Translations under genes and position numbers: made by a program | Notes under the pieces: model-generated | Database searches by the model: none | The model's input: only the letters and a program-made list of their open reading frames with translations | Told to the model about the DNA's origin: nothing | Shown: piece by piece, positions 7,701 through 15,227 of the stretch | How the letters are laid out: each line of letters starts with the position of its first letter | Numbering within the stretch: the stretch's first letter is position 1 | Origin: Aldehydirespirator sp965116865 | Lineage (GTDB): Bacteria > Actinomycetota > Acidimicrobiia > Acidimicrobiales > Aldehydirespiratoraceae | Assembly (NCBI GenBank): GCA_965116865.1 | Contig: OZ220727.1 | Coordinates: 1,240,001-1,304,000 of the forward strand | Length of the DNA: 64,000 nt | Direction: 5' to 3'

Positions 7701-9922
7701 TGGTAGGTGTCCCAATCGGCGGTGCCGAACGTCAACTCCAGCACCGGACCCGACACCGACGCAGACACCGACAACGAACCCGCAGCGCGGCCCAACACCA
7801 GATCACTGCGCGCCGACACCGACACCGCAACCGTCACAGGCCCCGACGGCAGCGCCGACAGCTTCACCCCGTACCCGCCACGCATACCCTCATCCACCGA
7901 CACCGACGGCGGGTCGAACACCAACCTGCCGTTGTCGTCGTCGACGACGGTCACCTCCACATTGGCCGCCGCGGAATAGCCGCCGCCGGTCGCCGAATTC
8001 ACCAACGTCTCGGAATCGTCGCCGACGTCGGCGTCGTCCAAGGCATACACCGTCACCGACTTATAGGTGTCCCAATCGGCGGTACCGAACGTCAACAACG
8101 GTGTCGGAGACGAATCCGACACAGACACCGACTCCGACGGCGTCACCAACACCAGATCACTGCGCGCGCCGTCAACAACCGCCACAGAAAACGTCACAGG
8201 CCCCGACGGCTTCGCCGACAACTTCACCCCGTAGCTAGAACCGCTCGATCCCTCGAACACAGTCACCGCCGTATCGGAGAACACCAGCGTGTCCGTGTCG
8301 GTGTCTTCGACGGTCACTGCCACGTCCGCGTAAAAGTCGTGGCCGCCGCCCGTCACGGCGTGGCGCAACGTCGCGGAGTCGTCGACAGTGTCGGCATCTT
8401 CGTCGGCATGCACCCTCACCGACTGATAGGTGTCCCAATCGGCGGTGCCGAACGTCAACGCCAGCACCGAACCCGAATCCGACACAGACACCGACATCGC
8501 CGACGGTGTCGACAGCACCAGATCACTGTCATCGCCGCCGGGCACAGCCACCTCCACCGTCACAAGCCCCGACGGCTTCGCCCCCAGCTTCACCCCGTAC
8601 TCTGAGTGCGAGCCCTCCGTCACCGACACCGACCTCGAATCGAACACCAAAACACCGCTCTCGTCGTCGGCGACCCTCACCGGCACATCCACGTAAAAAT
8701 CGTGGCCGGGGCCCGACACGGCGAAGCGCAGCGTGTGAAAGTCGTCGACATCGTCAGCGTCGTGGGTGCCGAACACATCCACATAGTAGTAAGTATTCCA
8801 ATTGCTGGTGGTGAACGTCTTCTCCAGCACCGGATGCGAACCCGTCACCTTCATCGAATTATCTCCGTCCGTCAGCACCAGATCGCTGCCGAAGCCGTCG
8901 GGCACAGACACCGACACCGTCACATTCCCCGTCGGCTTCGCCCCCAGCTTCACCCCAAGATCACGACGCCCGTGCTTGGACTCGGGTATCGTCATCAAGC
9001 TCTTACCGAGCACCAAATCGTCCCTATCGAGCACCAACGCGCCCGTGTCGTCGTCCGCGACGGTGACTGTCACGTCGCCGGTCGCGCCGTCGTAGCCGCC
9101 GCCCGACGCGGTGTGGTGCAACGTCTCGAAATCGATGGCGAAGTCGGCGTCGTCGTCGGCATGCACCCTCACCGACTGGAACGTGTCCCAGTCGGTGGTG
9201 CCGAACGTCAACGCCAGCACCGACCCCGAATCCGAAACAGACACCGACACCGACATCGAATCCGCAGCCCGGCCCAACACCAGATCACCGCCCGCCGACG
9301 CCGACACCACCACCGTCACCTCCCCCGACGGCTTCGCCCCCAGCTTCACCCCGTACTCGACGCGCGAGCCCTCCGTCACCACCACCGATCTCGTATCGAA
9401 CTGCGTATCGAACACCAAACGCTTCTCGTTGGCGGCGACGGGCCGGTCGTCCAGCCCCGCCGGGACGACCGTCGCCGGAACCCGGTCAGCAGACACCCCG
9501 TCCACGGCGGGCTCGGCCCGCACAATAGACAACGTGTAGACCGCGGCGTCGGCGGCGGCGTCGGCGGGCGTGACGACCAGCCTCACCGTGTTGGCGCCGT
9601 AGGCCAGGTCCACCTGATGGCCGGCCTCGCCGGCGTCGACATCGGCGAGGCCCGCACCGGAGCCGTCCTCGAAAGCCACCGCCTGAGCGGGATGGCCCTT
9701 GTCGAACCCTACCGTCGCCCGGTCCTCACCATGGACGACATCCACACGATAGAAACGCACATCCGAGGAGAACCCCGGCGACAGATCCCCACCAGCCACC
9801 GTGATGCCGTCGAGCGTGGCAACACCCGACAACGCCTGCGCCGACACCGGCACAGACAACAACGCCGCGACCACCGCCACAGCCGCTAGCACAGCCGCAA
9901 CCCCCCGACGCGACACCCTCAC
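4745..9922 (-). CDS. Secreted giant Calx-beta-repeat protein with SLH-like C-terminus
   Basis: About 1,725 residues. A positively charged N-terminus (RVSRRG) and a hydrophobic stretch ending VPVSAQA form a signal peptide. Next comes a cadherin-like beta-sandwich region beginning LDGITVAGGDLSPGFSS, then eleven Calx-beta-like repeats of about 121 residues, each opening with a variant of LVFDPPSVSVDEG and GYGVKLSALPSG and closing with VAVTVTDDD. A run of 16 prolines and a Pro/Ser/Ala linker follow. The C-terminus has three SLH-like modules (FADVDPGS, GIIAGCG, LRFCPELPVTRAQMA) with conserved cysteine pairs. This plan fits a cell-surface adhesin or S-layer-associated protein; calcium binding by the acidic repeat ends is inferred from the family. 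The start is taken as GTG 9922; an in-frame duplicate start lies at 10000 with a 12-base poly-C between them. Confidence 0.85.
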   Translation of the reverse strand: MRVSRRGVAAVLAAVAVVAALLSVPVSAQALSGVATLDGITVAGGDLSPGFSSDVRFYRVDVVHGEDRATVGFDKGHPAQAVAFEDGSGAGLADVDAGEAGHQVDLAYGANTVRLVVTPADAAADAAVYTLSIVRAEPAVDGVSADRVPATVVPAGLDDRPVAANEKRLVFDTQFDTRSVVVTEGSRVEYGVKLGAKPSGEVTVVVSASAGGDLVLGRAADSMSVSVSVSDSGSVLALTFGTTDWDTFQSVRVHADDDADFAIDFETLHHTASGGGYDGATGDVTVTVADDDTGALVLDRDDLVLGKSLMTIPESKHGRRDLGVKLGAKPTGNVTVSVSVPDGFGSDLVLTDGDNSMKVTGSHPVLEKTFTTSNWNTYYYVDVFGTHDADDVDDFHTLRFAVSGPGHDFYVDVPVRVADDESGVLVFDSRSVSVTEGSHSEYGVKLGAKPSGLVTVEVAVPGGDDSDLVLSTPSAMSVSVSDSGSVLALTFGTADWDTYQSVRVHADEDADTVDDSATLRHAVTGGGHDFYADVAVTVEDTDTDTLVFSDTAVTVFEGSSGSSYGVKLSAKPSGPVTFSVAVVDGARSDLVLVTPSESVSVSDSSPTPLLTFGTADWDTYKSVTVYALDDADVGDDSETLVNSATGGGYSAAANVEVTVVDDDNGRLVFDPPSVSVDEGMRGGYGVKLSALPSGPVTVAVSVSARSDLVLGRAAGSLSVSASVSGPVLELTFGTADWDTYQTVRVHADEDDDVGDDTATLHHTATGGGYVSITGDVAVTVTDDDTGMFEFTGTPVTVGEGKSSRYGVRLSAPPSGDVAFSVAVVDGARSDLVLMTPSESVSVSDSSPVLLHTFGTADWNTYKSVTVHALEDIDIGDDSETLVNSAVGGGYSVEENVSVTVDDDDTGRLVFDPPSVSVDEGARVGYAVRLSRPPSGTVSVVVSVSAAGDLVLGRAGDLVSVSASVSGPVLTLTFAPGDWNTYQTVRVHADEDADLVNDTATLHHEASGGGYVSVTGDVAVTVVDDDVAELVFDPPSVTVLEGTSVGYGVKLSALPSGTVSVVVSVSAAGDLVLGRAADSVSVSASVSGPVLTLTFGTGDWDTFQSVRVHADDDADLLDDTATLHHAADGGGYASVTGDVAVTVTDDDVAALVLNPSSVSVDEGMRVGYGVRLSRPPSGSVSVVVSVSAAGDLVLGRAGDSVSVSASVSGPVLTLTFGTADWDTVQSVRVHADEDPDLVDDTATLHHTASGGGYVSVTGDVAVTVTDDDVAALVLDPVSVSVVEGMRVGYGVRLSALPSGSVSVVVSVSAAGDLVLGRAGDLVSVSASVSGPVLTLTFGTADWDTVQSVEVHADEDPDLVDDTATLHHTADGGGFVGVTGDVAVTVTDDDVAALVLDPVSVSVGEGMGVGYGVRLSALPSGSVSVVVSVSAGGDLVLGRAGDLVSVSASVSGPVLTLTFGTADWDTVQSVEVHADEDPDLVDDMATLHHTADGGGYVGVTGDVAVTVTDDDRVSPPPPPPPPPPPPPPPPSPSPAPPPAARQSGIFADVDPGSVHMSAVETMFGSGIIAGCGDDPLRFCPELPVTRAQMAGLLASSLGLDDAPQPAGFVDVDPRSTHAAAIDALHHAGITAGCGTGPLRFCPELPVTRAQMASFLHRALGLADAARSAGFVDVDSQSPHAAAIDALYHSGVTKGCGSDPLRFCPHQHLTRAQTASLLQRALDLGTTA
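5405..9415 (-). repeat. Coding repeats of about 363 bp (eleven Calx-beta units)
   Basis: The gene is built from eleven units of about 363 bp. The C-terminal units (5.4-7.2 kb) are almost identical at the DNA level, while the N-terminal ones are diverged and include one with an irregular opening (LVLDRDDLVLGKSLM). The gradient implies recent homogenisation or expansion at the C-terminal side. Confidence 0.85.
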
Positions 9923-10066
9923 AACAACACCGCAACTCACAAACAGACGCCGACGACCCAACAGACGCCGACAGCCGGGGGGGGGGGGCGATACCCTCAC
10001 AACAACGCCGCGGCCCACGCGCGGACGCCGGCCATGCCAACAGACGCCGACAACGGGAGGGGGCAG
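9910..10066 (-). repeat. 78-bp imperfect duplication of the surface-protein start, with poly-G/C tract
   Basis: GCGACACCCTCACAACAAC at 9910 recurs as GCGATACCCTCACAACAAC at 9988, 78 bp apart, and the homology continues through ACAGACGCCGACA. On the minus strand each copy carries GTTGTGAGGGTRTCG, so the start codon GTG and next codons exist twice (9922 and 10000), in the same frame. Between them is a run of 12 G (9977-9988; C on the coding strand). Confidence 0.8.
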
Positions 10067-10239
10067 ACATCGCCGAACCATAGTAGTCGACGATGTCCTC
10101 GAACGCAACCAGAACCCGGCCGCCCTGCAGTGGACGCCGGGGATCGCGCCGTCAAGCGATACAGAGGGCAGGTCGCCGCCGTCGCTTCGACGGTTACTGA
10201 GGCAGGCTGGCGCCGCGGCAACCGAGCCGCCGACGGTGC
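10067..10239. other. Intergenic stretch with no recognisable gene
   Basis: Sequence between the duplicated start of the surface-protein gene and the IS5-type remnant. I see no conserved protein in either strand; it may be the promoter region of the surface-protein gene plus insertion debris. Confidence 0.4.
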
Positions 10240-10612
10240 GGCGCCGGGCGCGTGGCGGGGCTCTGTTGAGCATCGCGGCGGCGGTGCCGCGCTCCGCGTG
10301 GCCGTCGGCTGTGGTGAGCTCGGCGTCGACGATGAGCCCGTTGCGGTTCTCGGTGAGCAGATGGCCCATGAAGCACAGCGTCGCGGCGGTTCCCGCGGAC
10401 TTGCGGAACAGCCTCGCCTCGGGATCGGTCACAGAAGCGTGGGTGTCGTTGCGGCGCCGCCCGCCGCGCCAGTCCGTCCCGGGGTTGCGGCCGCCGCCCG
10501 CCGCCCGCCGCGGCCGCTGCGACTGCTGGGACTTCTGGGGCTGGAGCTGCGCCGACGCGGCCCCGGCTGCGGCGCCGGTTCTGGGTTTGAAGCTCTTGTG
10601 CGACGCCCACCG
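10240..10612 (-). pseudogene. IS5-type transposase remnant
   Basis: The minus strand reads RNPGTDWRGGRRRNDTHASV, TDPEARLFRKSAGTAATLCF, MGHLLTENRNGLIVDAEL and DGHAERGTAAAML, which is the central DDE region of IS5-group transposases (the TDPEARL and ENRNGL motifs are characteristic). There is no start, no C-terminus and no visible inverted repeats. The upstream side runs directly into the ketosynthase fragment, so the insertion or a later deletion removed most of both genes. Confidence 0.7.
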
Positions 10613-10980
10613 ATGGCGGCGTCCTCGAGGGCGTGCCAAGTGGTCTCCAGCATCATGCGCTGCTGGGGATCGAGCATCTGGGCCTCGATCGGCGAGATGC
10701 GGAAGAACTCGGCGTCGAACTGGTCCAAGTCCTCGATGAACGCGCCGAAGCGGAGAGCTTCATGCCGATCACCGGATTCGGGGAAGAGCCGCCCGTAGCG
10801 GCCGATGACAGACCCCGGCGGGCCCTCGATCACCGCGTTCTCGCCGGCGACCAGCTGTCTCCAGAAGTCGGAGATGCCCTTGCTGCCCGGGAACCGGCAC
10901 GCCATGCCGATGACGGCTATGGGCTCCTGTCCCCAGGGACTGTTCGGAACGGTCGACGCGGGCGGGGTGACGCCTCTCAT
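10613..10980 (-). pseudogene. Type I polyketide synthase ketosynthase, N-terminal fragment
   Basis: From the ATG at 10980 the frame gives EPIAVIGMACRFPGSKGISD, then FDAEFFRISPIEAQMLDPQQ, RMMLETTWHALEDAAI, the classic opening of a modular PKS beta-ketoacyl synthase. It stops matching after about 120 residues, before the active-site cysteine (normally near residue 170) and both histidines, and runs into IS5-type sequence. The remaining fragment cannot condense acyl units. It lies divergent from an ACP-like gene and a phosphopantetheinyl transferase, so it is most likely the relic of a former polyketide cluster. Confidence 0.85.
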
Positions 10981-11011
10981 GATCCGATAACATCTCATGA
11001 TCCGATAACAT
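10976..11011 (-). repeat. 18-bp duplication covering the ketosynthase start codon
   Basis: CTCATGATCCGATAACAT occurs twice back to back (10976-10993 and 10994-11011). On the minus strand this duplicates the ATGAGA start of the ketosynthase fragment in frame (ATGAGATGTTATCGGATC, then ATGAGAGGC), a short version of the gene-start duplications seen elsewhere in the window. Confidence 0.85.
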
Positions 11012-11050
11012 ACTGTGGTCGTGGAATATCTTTAAGAAAGGCAGATCTCC

Positions 11051-11293
11051 ATGTCATCAATCGCAGAACGCATCCAGACCCCTCTCGATGAGAATCTCGA
11101 GATCGGGGGCCGGACTCGGGGCCACGCTCTGCGCCTGGATGTCAGCATCACCGATGGCGACGTGACCTCGTCGGACGTGGTGGCCTTCTGGAAGCTGGTT
11201 TGCGAGGAGTTCGGCATCGACATCCCCGCCGACGAGTTCTCCGAGCTCCTGACGCCGAATGACCCGATCTCGTATCTCGAAGCCCGCACCTGA
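11051..11293 (+). CDS. Acyl-carrier-protein-like protein with altered attachment motif
   Basis: An 80-residue acidic protein. The second half, VVAFWKLVCEEFGIDIPADE followed by FSELLTPNDPISYLEA, aligns naturally with helices II-IV of acyl carrier proteins. The usual DSL attachment motif is replaced by TSS (around residues 40-42), so a serine is available at the right place but the flanking Asp and Leu are missing. Its position between a ketosynthase fragment and a phosphopantetheinyl transferase supports an ACP role or ancestry. GAAAGG lies about 10 nt before the ATG. It may still be modified by the neighbouring transferase, or be a relic. Confidence 0.6.
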   Translation: MSSIAERIQTPLDENLEIGGRTRGHALRLDVSITDGDVTSSDVVAFWKLVCEEFGIDIPADEFSELLTPNDPISYLEART

Positions 11294-11350
11294 GCGTCCC
11301 GGCCGGCGGACCGTCGGCCGGACAGGGAGGCTCATGACTAGTCGGTCCTG

Positions 11351-12052
11351 ATGGCCGCGACCGAAGCCGAGTCTTGGTGGCGTCCCTACCGCCAGGTCGG
11401 TGACGTTCGAGTCCTGCATGTGGACTTGTCGGCAGCCGGACGCCGCGAGGAGGCCGCCCTGCCGCTGCTCGACGCCACCGAACAGCGGCGGCGGGCACGC
11501 TTCCTGGCCGACAGTCCGAGGCGGCGCTTCACGCTCTGCCGGGCCGCGCTGCGATCGGTCCTCGGCGACGAGCTGGCCTGCCGCAACGATGACCTGGGCT
11601 TCGGGTTCTCCGAGCACGACAAACCGTTCGCCACGGTCAACGGACGACGGGCACCTATCAGCTTCAACGTCAGCCACAGCGGCCAGCACGGCCTGATCGC
11701 ACTGGCCCACCGGGGTCGGGTGGGCGTCGATATTGAGGAACTGGTCACGAACCGCAACCTTGAGATACTGATCGGAGCGGTTCTCGGTCCGAACGAGCAG
11801 GCCGAGGTGAGCGCGGCCAGCGGGCGCGAGAAACTCCGTCTGTTCCTGGATCTATGGACGATGAAGGAGGCGCTGAGCAAGGCTCACGGCATGGGGCTCT
11901 CGATGGACGTGTCAGCCTTCGAGATCCCCCGCAACCTGAGCGACGGCTCCCGAGGCGGAGAGTTCCGGTTTGCGGATGTCGCCTGGCAGCTTGAGAGCAT
12001 CGGCACGGATCAGTTCGCGGCCGCAGTGGCTCACGAAGCATATTGCCGATGA
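11351..12052 (+). CDS. 4'-phosphopantetheinyl transferase, Sfp type
   Basis: A 233-residue protein with the Sfp-type signatures in order: FNVSHSG (about 104-110), GVDIEE (about 125-130, metal-binding Asp and Glu) and WTMKEALSKAHGMGLSM (about 173-189, the WxxKEAxxKxxG motif). It would transfer the 4'-phosphopantetheine arm of CoA to a serine of carrier proteins, converting apo to holo forms, in the cytoplasm. The nearest substrate candidate is the ACP-like protein 57 bp upstream. All catalytic motifs are present, so it could be active on carrier proteins elsewhere in the genome even though the local PKS is broken. Confidence 0.88.
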   Translation: MAATEAESWWRPYRQVGDVRVLHVDLSAAGRREEAALPLLDATEQRRRARFLADSPRRRFTLCRAALRSVLGDELACRNDDLGFGFSEHDKPFATVNGRRAPISFNVSHSGQHGLIALAHRGRVGVDIEELVTNRNLEILIGAVLGPNEQAEVSAASGREKLRLFLDLWTMKEALSKAHGMGLSMDVSAFEIPRNLSDGSRGGEFRFADVAWQLESIGTDQFAAAVAHEAYCR

Positions 12053-12063
12053 CGCGGCGTCCG

Positions 12064-12089
12064 CTCGGCGCGCCGGGGACGGCGCCGAG
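12064..12089. terminator. Inverted repeat between convergent genes
   Basis: CTCGGCGC (12064-12071) and GCGCCGAG (12082-12089) form an 8-bp GC stem with a 10-nt loop, exactly between the convergent phosphopantetheinyl transferase and amidohydrolase genes. No T tract follows on either side, so any terminator activity is inferred from position. Confidence 0.4.
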
Positions 12090-12095
12090 GCGGCG

Positions 12096-13799
12096 CTAGC
12101 CTCGACCGTCGGCCGGTGAGACCGTCGGCGGCGTCAGGAGATGGCGGCCGGGGAACGCACGAGGCGGGAGGATGCAGCCCTCGTGCTGCACCAGCTCTCC
12201 GTGTACCCACACTGCGTCGATGCCGTCGGGCGGGACCAGCGGATCGTCGAAGCTGTTGCGCTCGCAGACGCGGTCCCAGTCGAACAGCACCAGCGAGGCG
12301 TCGGCGCCCTCGCGCAGCACAGGGCTCGGCAGGCCCATGAACTCGCACGGCATCACCGCCAGCCGATGGACGATCTCGATCAGGTCGATGCCGAGCTCGC
12401 GGGCCATGCGCAGCGCCTTGGGGAACGATCCCAGCGAGCGGGGATGGGGCTTCTGGCCCGGGCCGGGCATCAGCCCGTCGGTGCAAACGGCCATGTCCCG
12501 ACGACGGAAGAACCTCTCGACGGTGGCCTCGTCGCCGTAGTGGCTGATGATCGACACCTCGCCCCGGTTGTGCAGGAAGAAGTCGCACACCGCGTCGTGG
12601 GCCTCGATCGACTGCATGTCGGTCACCCCCGCGGCCAGCACCACGTCAGAGAAGCGCTTGCCCAAGAAGTCGTCGCCCACCCCTTCGAGCACACCGGCGA
12701 TCTGGACGCCCTCCAGCCCACCGCAGAACGCCACGAAGTTGTCCCAGCCGGAGCTGTCGCCGTAGATCTTCTCGAAGGCGAACTCCCGTACCCTTTCGTC
12801 CGAGAGGCGGGCCATGAACTCGGCCCGCGTGCCGGAGCGAACCTCGGGCGGGAACAGCGCGTCGGCGGTGGTGCTTCCCGCGGTGTAGGGGTACATGTTG
12901 GCCATGGCGGGCACCGACGCGGCCGCTTCGTCGAGCTTGGCCGCCACCTCGCCGAAGCGGTCCCAGTTGCGGCGTCCGGCGATCTTGGAGTGCTCACTGC
13001 AGTAGCCTCCTCCGCCGTCCACCGCGGCGGTGATCACCTCGTCGAGGGCGTCGAGGACGTCGTCGCTCTCGGAGCGCAGATGCGGGTACAGCGCTCCGGG
13101 CTTGACCTCGTTGAAGGCCCGCACCAAGGCGGTGATCTCCCGCTGATCCGAGTAAACCGCCGGGTTGTAGACGAGCCCGGTGGAAAGGCCCAGGCACCAC
13201 GGCGCCTCCCGGCGCACCACCTCGGCCATGGCCCGGATCTGGGCGTCGTCGGCCGTGCGGTCGAGGTTGCCCATCACCGTGCGCCGCACCGCGCTGTGCC
13301 CGAGATGCATCCCGAGGTCGGTGACCGACCGGCCGGCGTGCCAGCTCAGGAACTCCTCCATCGTCGTCCAGGGCCACCAGCCGCCTCCGGCGGGATCTTC
13401 GCTGCAGGGACCGCCCGCCTGGCCGACCGTGCCGTCGAGCGGCGCGAGCTGCGCTGCGTACTCGACCCGCTGGTCGGGTGCCACCGGCGCCGGCGACAGG
13501 CCGTCCACGCCGCAGATGCGCTTGGTCACGCCGCCGCGCACGGCCATCTCGCAGCTCAGCGGGATGCCGTGCTCGCCGATCCTGGCACCGGCCAAGGCAC
13601 CGTGGTTGTGCGTGTCCACGAAGCCGGGGGCAAGCACTCGGCCGGCAGCGTCGACGATGCGCTCGGCCCCGGCCCGACCGCTCGGCGGGACGTCCCCCAG
13701 ACAGACGATGACGTCGCCGTCGATCAGCGCATCGCCCAGGCACGGCTCGCTCGACCCGTCGCCAGTGACGATCAAGGCGTCCGCGATCAGCTGGCGCAC
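12096..13799 (-). CDS. N-acyl-D-amino-acid deacylase (D-aminoacylase) family amidohydrolase
   Basis: About 567 residues. It opens with LIADALIVTGDG and IDGDVIVCLGD, the small beta-sandwich of amidohydrolases, followed by the first metal motif GFVDTHNHGA. The C-terminal half has CTDGLMPG and HPRSLGSFPKALRMARELG, characteristic of D-aminoacylases, and ends with LREGADASLVLFDWDRV and a second beta-sandwich strand. The family hydrolyses N-acyl-D-amino acids or dihydropyrimidine-like substrates; the exact substrate cannot be read. The start is uncertain because the 5' end lies in a 71-bp tandem array: GTG 13799 is chosen because homology between units and the unique upstream sequence begins with it; GTG 13805 is the alternative. 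Confidence 0.82.
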   Translation of the reverse strand: MRQLIADALIVTGDGSSEPCLGDALIDGDVIVCLGDVPPSGRAGAERIVDAAGRVLAPGFVDTHNHGALAGARIGEHGIPLSCEMAVRGGVTKRICGVDGLSPAPVAPDQRVEYAAQLAPLDGTVGQAGGPCSEDPAGGGWWPWTTMEEFLSWHAGRSVTDLGMHLGHSAVRRTVMGNLDRTADDAQIRAMAEVVRREAPWCLGLSTGLVYNPAVYSDQREITALVRAFNEVKPGALYPHLRSESDDVLDALDEVITAAVDGGGGYCSEHSKIAGRRNWDRFGEVAAKLDEAAASVPAMANMYPYTAGSTTADALFPPEVRSGTRAEFMARLSDERVREFAFEKIYGDSSGWDNFVAFCGGLEGVQIAGVLEGVGDDFLGKRFSDVVLAAGVTDMQSIEAHDAVCDFFLHNRGEVSIISHYGDEATVERFFRRRDMAVCTDGLMPGPGQKPHPRSLGSFPKALRMARELGIDLIEIVHRLAVMPCEFMGLPSPVLREGADASLVLFDWDRVCERNSFDDPLVPPDGIDAVWVHGELVQHEGCILPPRAFPGRHLLTPPTVSPADGRG

Positions 13800-14013
13800 A
13801 ACCACGGCCGGTGAGGACGAAGGCGACCACTTACAGTGACGATCAAGGCGTCCGCGATCAGCTGGCGCACAACCACGGCCGGTGAGGACGAAGGCGACCA
13901 CTTACAGTGACGATCAAGGCGTCCGCGATCAGCTGGCGCACAACCACGGCCGGTGAGGACGAAGGCGACCACTTACAGTGACGATCAAGGCGTCCGCGAT
14001 CAGCTGGCGCACA
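13763..14013 (-). repeat. 71-bp tandem array on the start of the amidohydrolase gene
   Basis: CAGTGACGATCAAGG recurs at 13763, 13834, 13905 and 13976 (period 71), with the last unit partial. On the coding strand each unit is GTGCGCCAGCTGATCG and the next codons of the gene (about 37 bp) plus a constant spacer of about 34 bp. Each extra unit is an ORF starting at its GTG whose TGA falls 13 nt into the next copy (GTGCGCCAGCTGA), so consecutive ORFs overlap. The farthest upstream copy is entered by a short ORF, ATG TGC GCC AGC TGA. Confidence 0.9.
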
Positions 14014-14258
14014 TGCTCACGGTATCTCGGAGCGGCTCACGGTCCCCGGCGGTGCGTCGGCGCGCGAACTGGCCCCACGACGCCAGGCACGCGCGCGCCG
14101 CCGCGGACCCACTCCGGGCGCCGAGGGGCCGGCGGCTCAGAGGCAGTGGGCGAAGGCGACGAGGTCGCGGACCGAGGCGGCGCACACCTCGGGCATGGCA
14201 CGCCGCGACGCAGCGCCGGCCGCGGTGGGCGTCGCGGGATCCGCCGCCCGCCCCGGGC
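14014..14258. other. Gap with no recognisable gene
   Basis: GC-rich sequence between the array and the transglutaminase gene. A minus-strand frame ends MPEVCAASVRDLVAFAHCL at 14135, which could be the tail of a lost gene, but I cannot name it. The promoter of the amidohydrolase should lie here. Confidence 0.35.
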
Positions 14259-15227
14259 CTACTGCTGCTGCTGGAGGCTCTGCTGGCTGGTCCAGGTCGG
14301 GGCTGCGGACGTTCTGAGGGCGGGCCGGGTCTGCTGCGGTGCGGACACCTCGGCGGACGGATCCTCGACATGCCTGCCGATGACCACCGCGGCGTCGACC
14401 TCGACGGTGCCCGAGCCCATGAATGCGCCACGAACCGGCGGCACGTCACCGTAGTCGCGCCCGCAGCCGATGACGACGTGGTGCTCATCGACGGGGCCGC
14501 CGTTGGTCGGATCGAGCGCCCACCAGCCCCAGCCGGGCACGGCGGCCTCGATCCAGGCATGGGTCTGCACCGTCACGATGTCGGCTGTCTCGGCGATCTC
14601 CGACGTCTCGTCCGCAGCGAACAGGTACCCCGAGGCGTAGCGGGCGGGGACGCCGACGCTGCGCAGCATGCCGAGGGCCAGATGGGCGAAGTCCTGGCAG
14701 ACGCCCGCGCCCGTCTCGAGCAGCTCCGCCAGCGAGATCCCGATGTCGGTGGCGCCCTGCTGGTAGCTCAACGCCCCTCGCGCGTCGGCCACCACAGCGG
14801 CCACCATCTCCGGCACGGACGCGGCTGCTGCGGCTGCGGCTGCGGCCCGCTCCCGGATGTCGTCGCCGCGGTGCCAGTCGACGTGCTGGGACGGTTCCAG
14901 GAACTCGAGGTGCTCCAGCCTGAAGCCGGGGTCGTGCAGCGCCGCGACAGCCGGAGCGTCGGCCGGCCCGGCCCGGCGCGCCGTCTCCACGGTGGCGTCG
15001 GCCCGCAGGTCCAGTTCGGTGTGGGGTGTGCGGATGCCCAGATGCTCGACGACCGTTCCCCAGTAATCGACGACCGACAGCACCTGGAGCTGCGGCTGCG
15101 ATGCGAGCCGGTACGCCAGCACTCGCTGGTGGTCGTCGTGGCGGGGCCGCACCCGTACCTCGTTCTGGCATTCGGTCACCGGCTCCGAGTAGCGGAAGCT
15201 CATCCGGTATGAGATGCCGAGCCTCAT
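14259..15227 (-). CDS. Transglutaminase-like (papain-fold) protein of the ATP-grasp/alpha-E operon
   Basis: A 322-residue protein. The N-terminal half is a beta-rich region opening with RLGISYRMSFRYSEPV, as in this family. The catalytic triad is visible: Cys in GAGVCQDFAHLA, His in THAWIEA and Asp in WWALDPTN. It ends in a glutamine-rich tail. In known systems this family sits beside a circularly permuted ATP-grasp protein and an alpha-E protein and is predicted to act on peptide bonds or peptide-like tags. Here its ATG overlaps the stop of the alpha-E gene (ATGA at 15227-15224), so the three genes form one translationally coupled operon. Confidence 0.88.
   Translation of the reverse strand: MRLGISYRMSFRYSEPVTECQNEVRVRPRHDDHQRVLAYRLASQPQLQVLSVVDYWGTVVEHLGIRTPHTELDLRADATVETARRAGPADAPAVAALHDPGFRLEHLEFLEPSQHVDWHRGDDIRERAAAAAAAAASVPEMVAAVVADARGALSYQQGATDIGISLAELLETGAGVCQDFAHLALGMLRSVGVPARYASGYLFAADETSEIAETADIVTVQTHAWIEAAVPGWGWWALDPTNGGPVDEHHVVIGCGRDYGDVPPVRGAFMGSGTVEVDAAVVIGRHVEDPSAEVSAPQQTRPALRTSAAPTWTSQQSLQQQQ

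Noticed and set aside
10067..10239. Gene between the surface protein and the IS5 remnant
   Set aside because: Frames are open on both strands because of base composition, but no conserved motif or ribosome-binding site supports any of them.
12141..13814. 557-residue plus-strand frame opposite the amidohydrolase
   Set aside because: No recognisable domain, while the minus strand has the metal motifs of the amidohydrolase family.
13763..14013. CRISPR array (also considered for 28301-28631, 38080-38290, 59511-59880)
   Set aside because: Unit lengths of 61-74 bp resemble repeat plus spacer, but the spacers are identical in every unit, the repeats cover start codons of ordinary genes, the arrays do not share a repeat with each other, and no cas gene is present.
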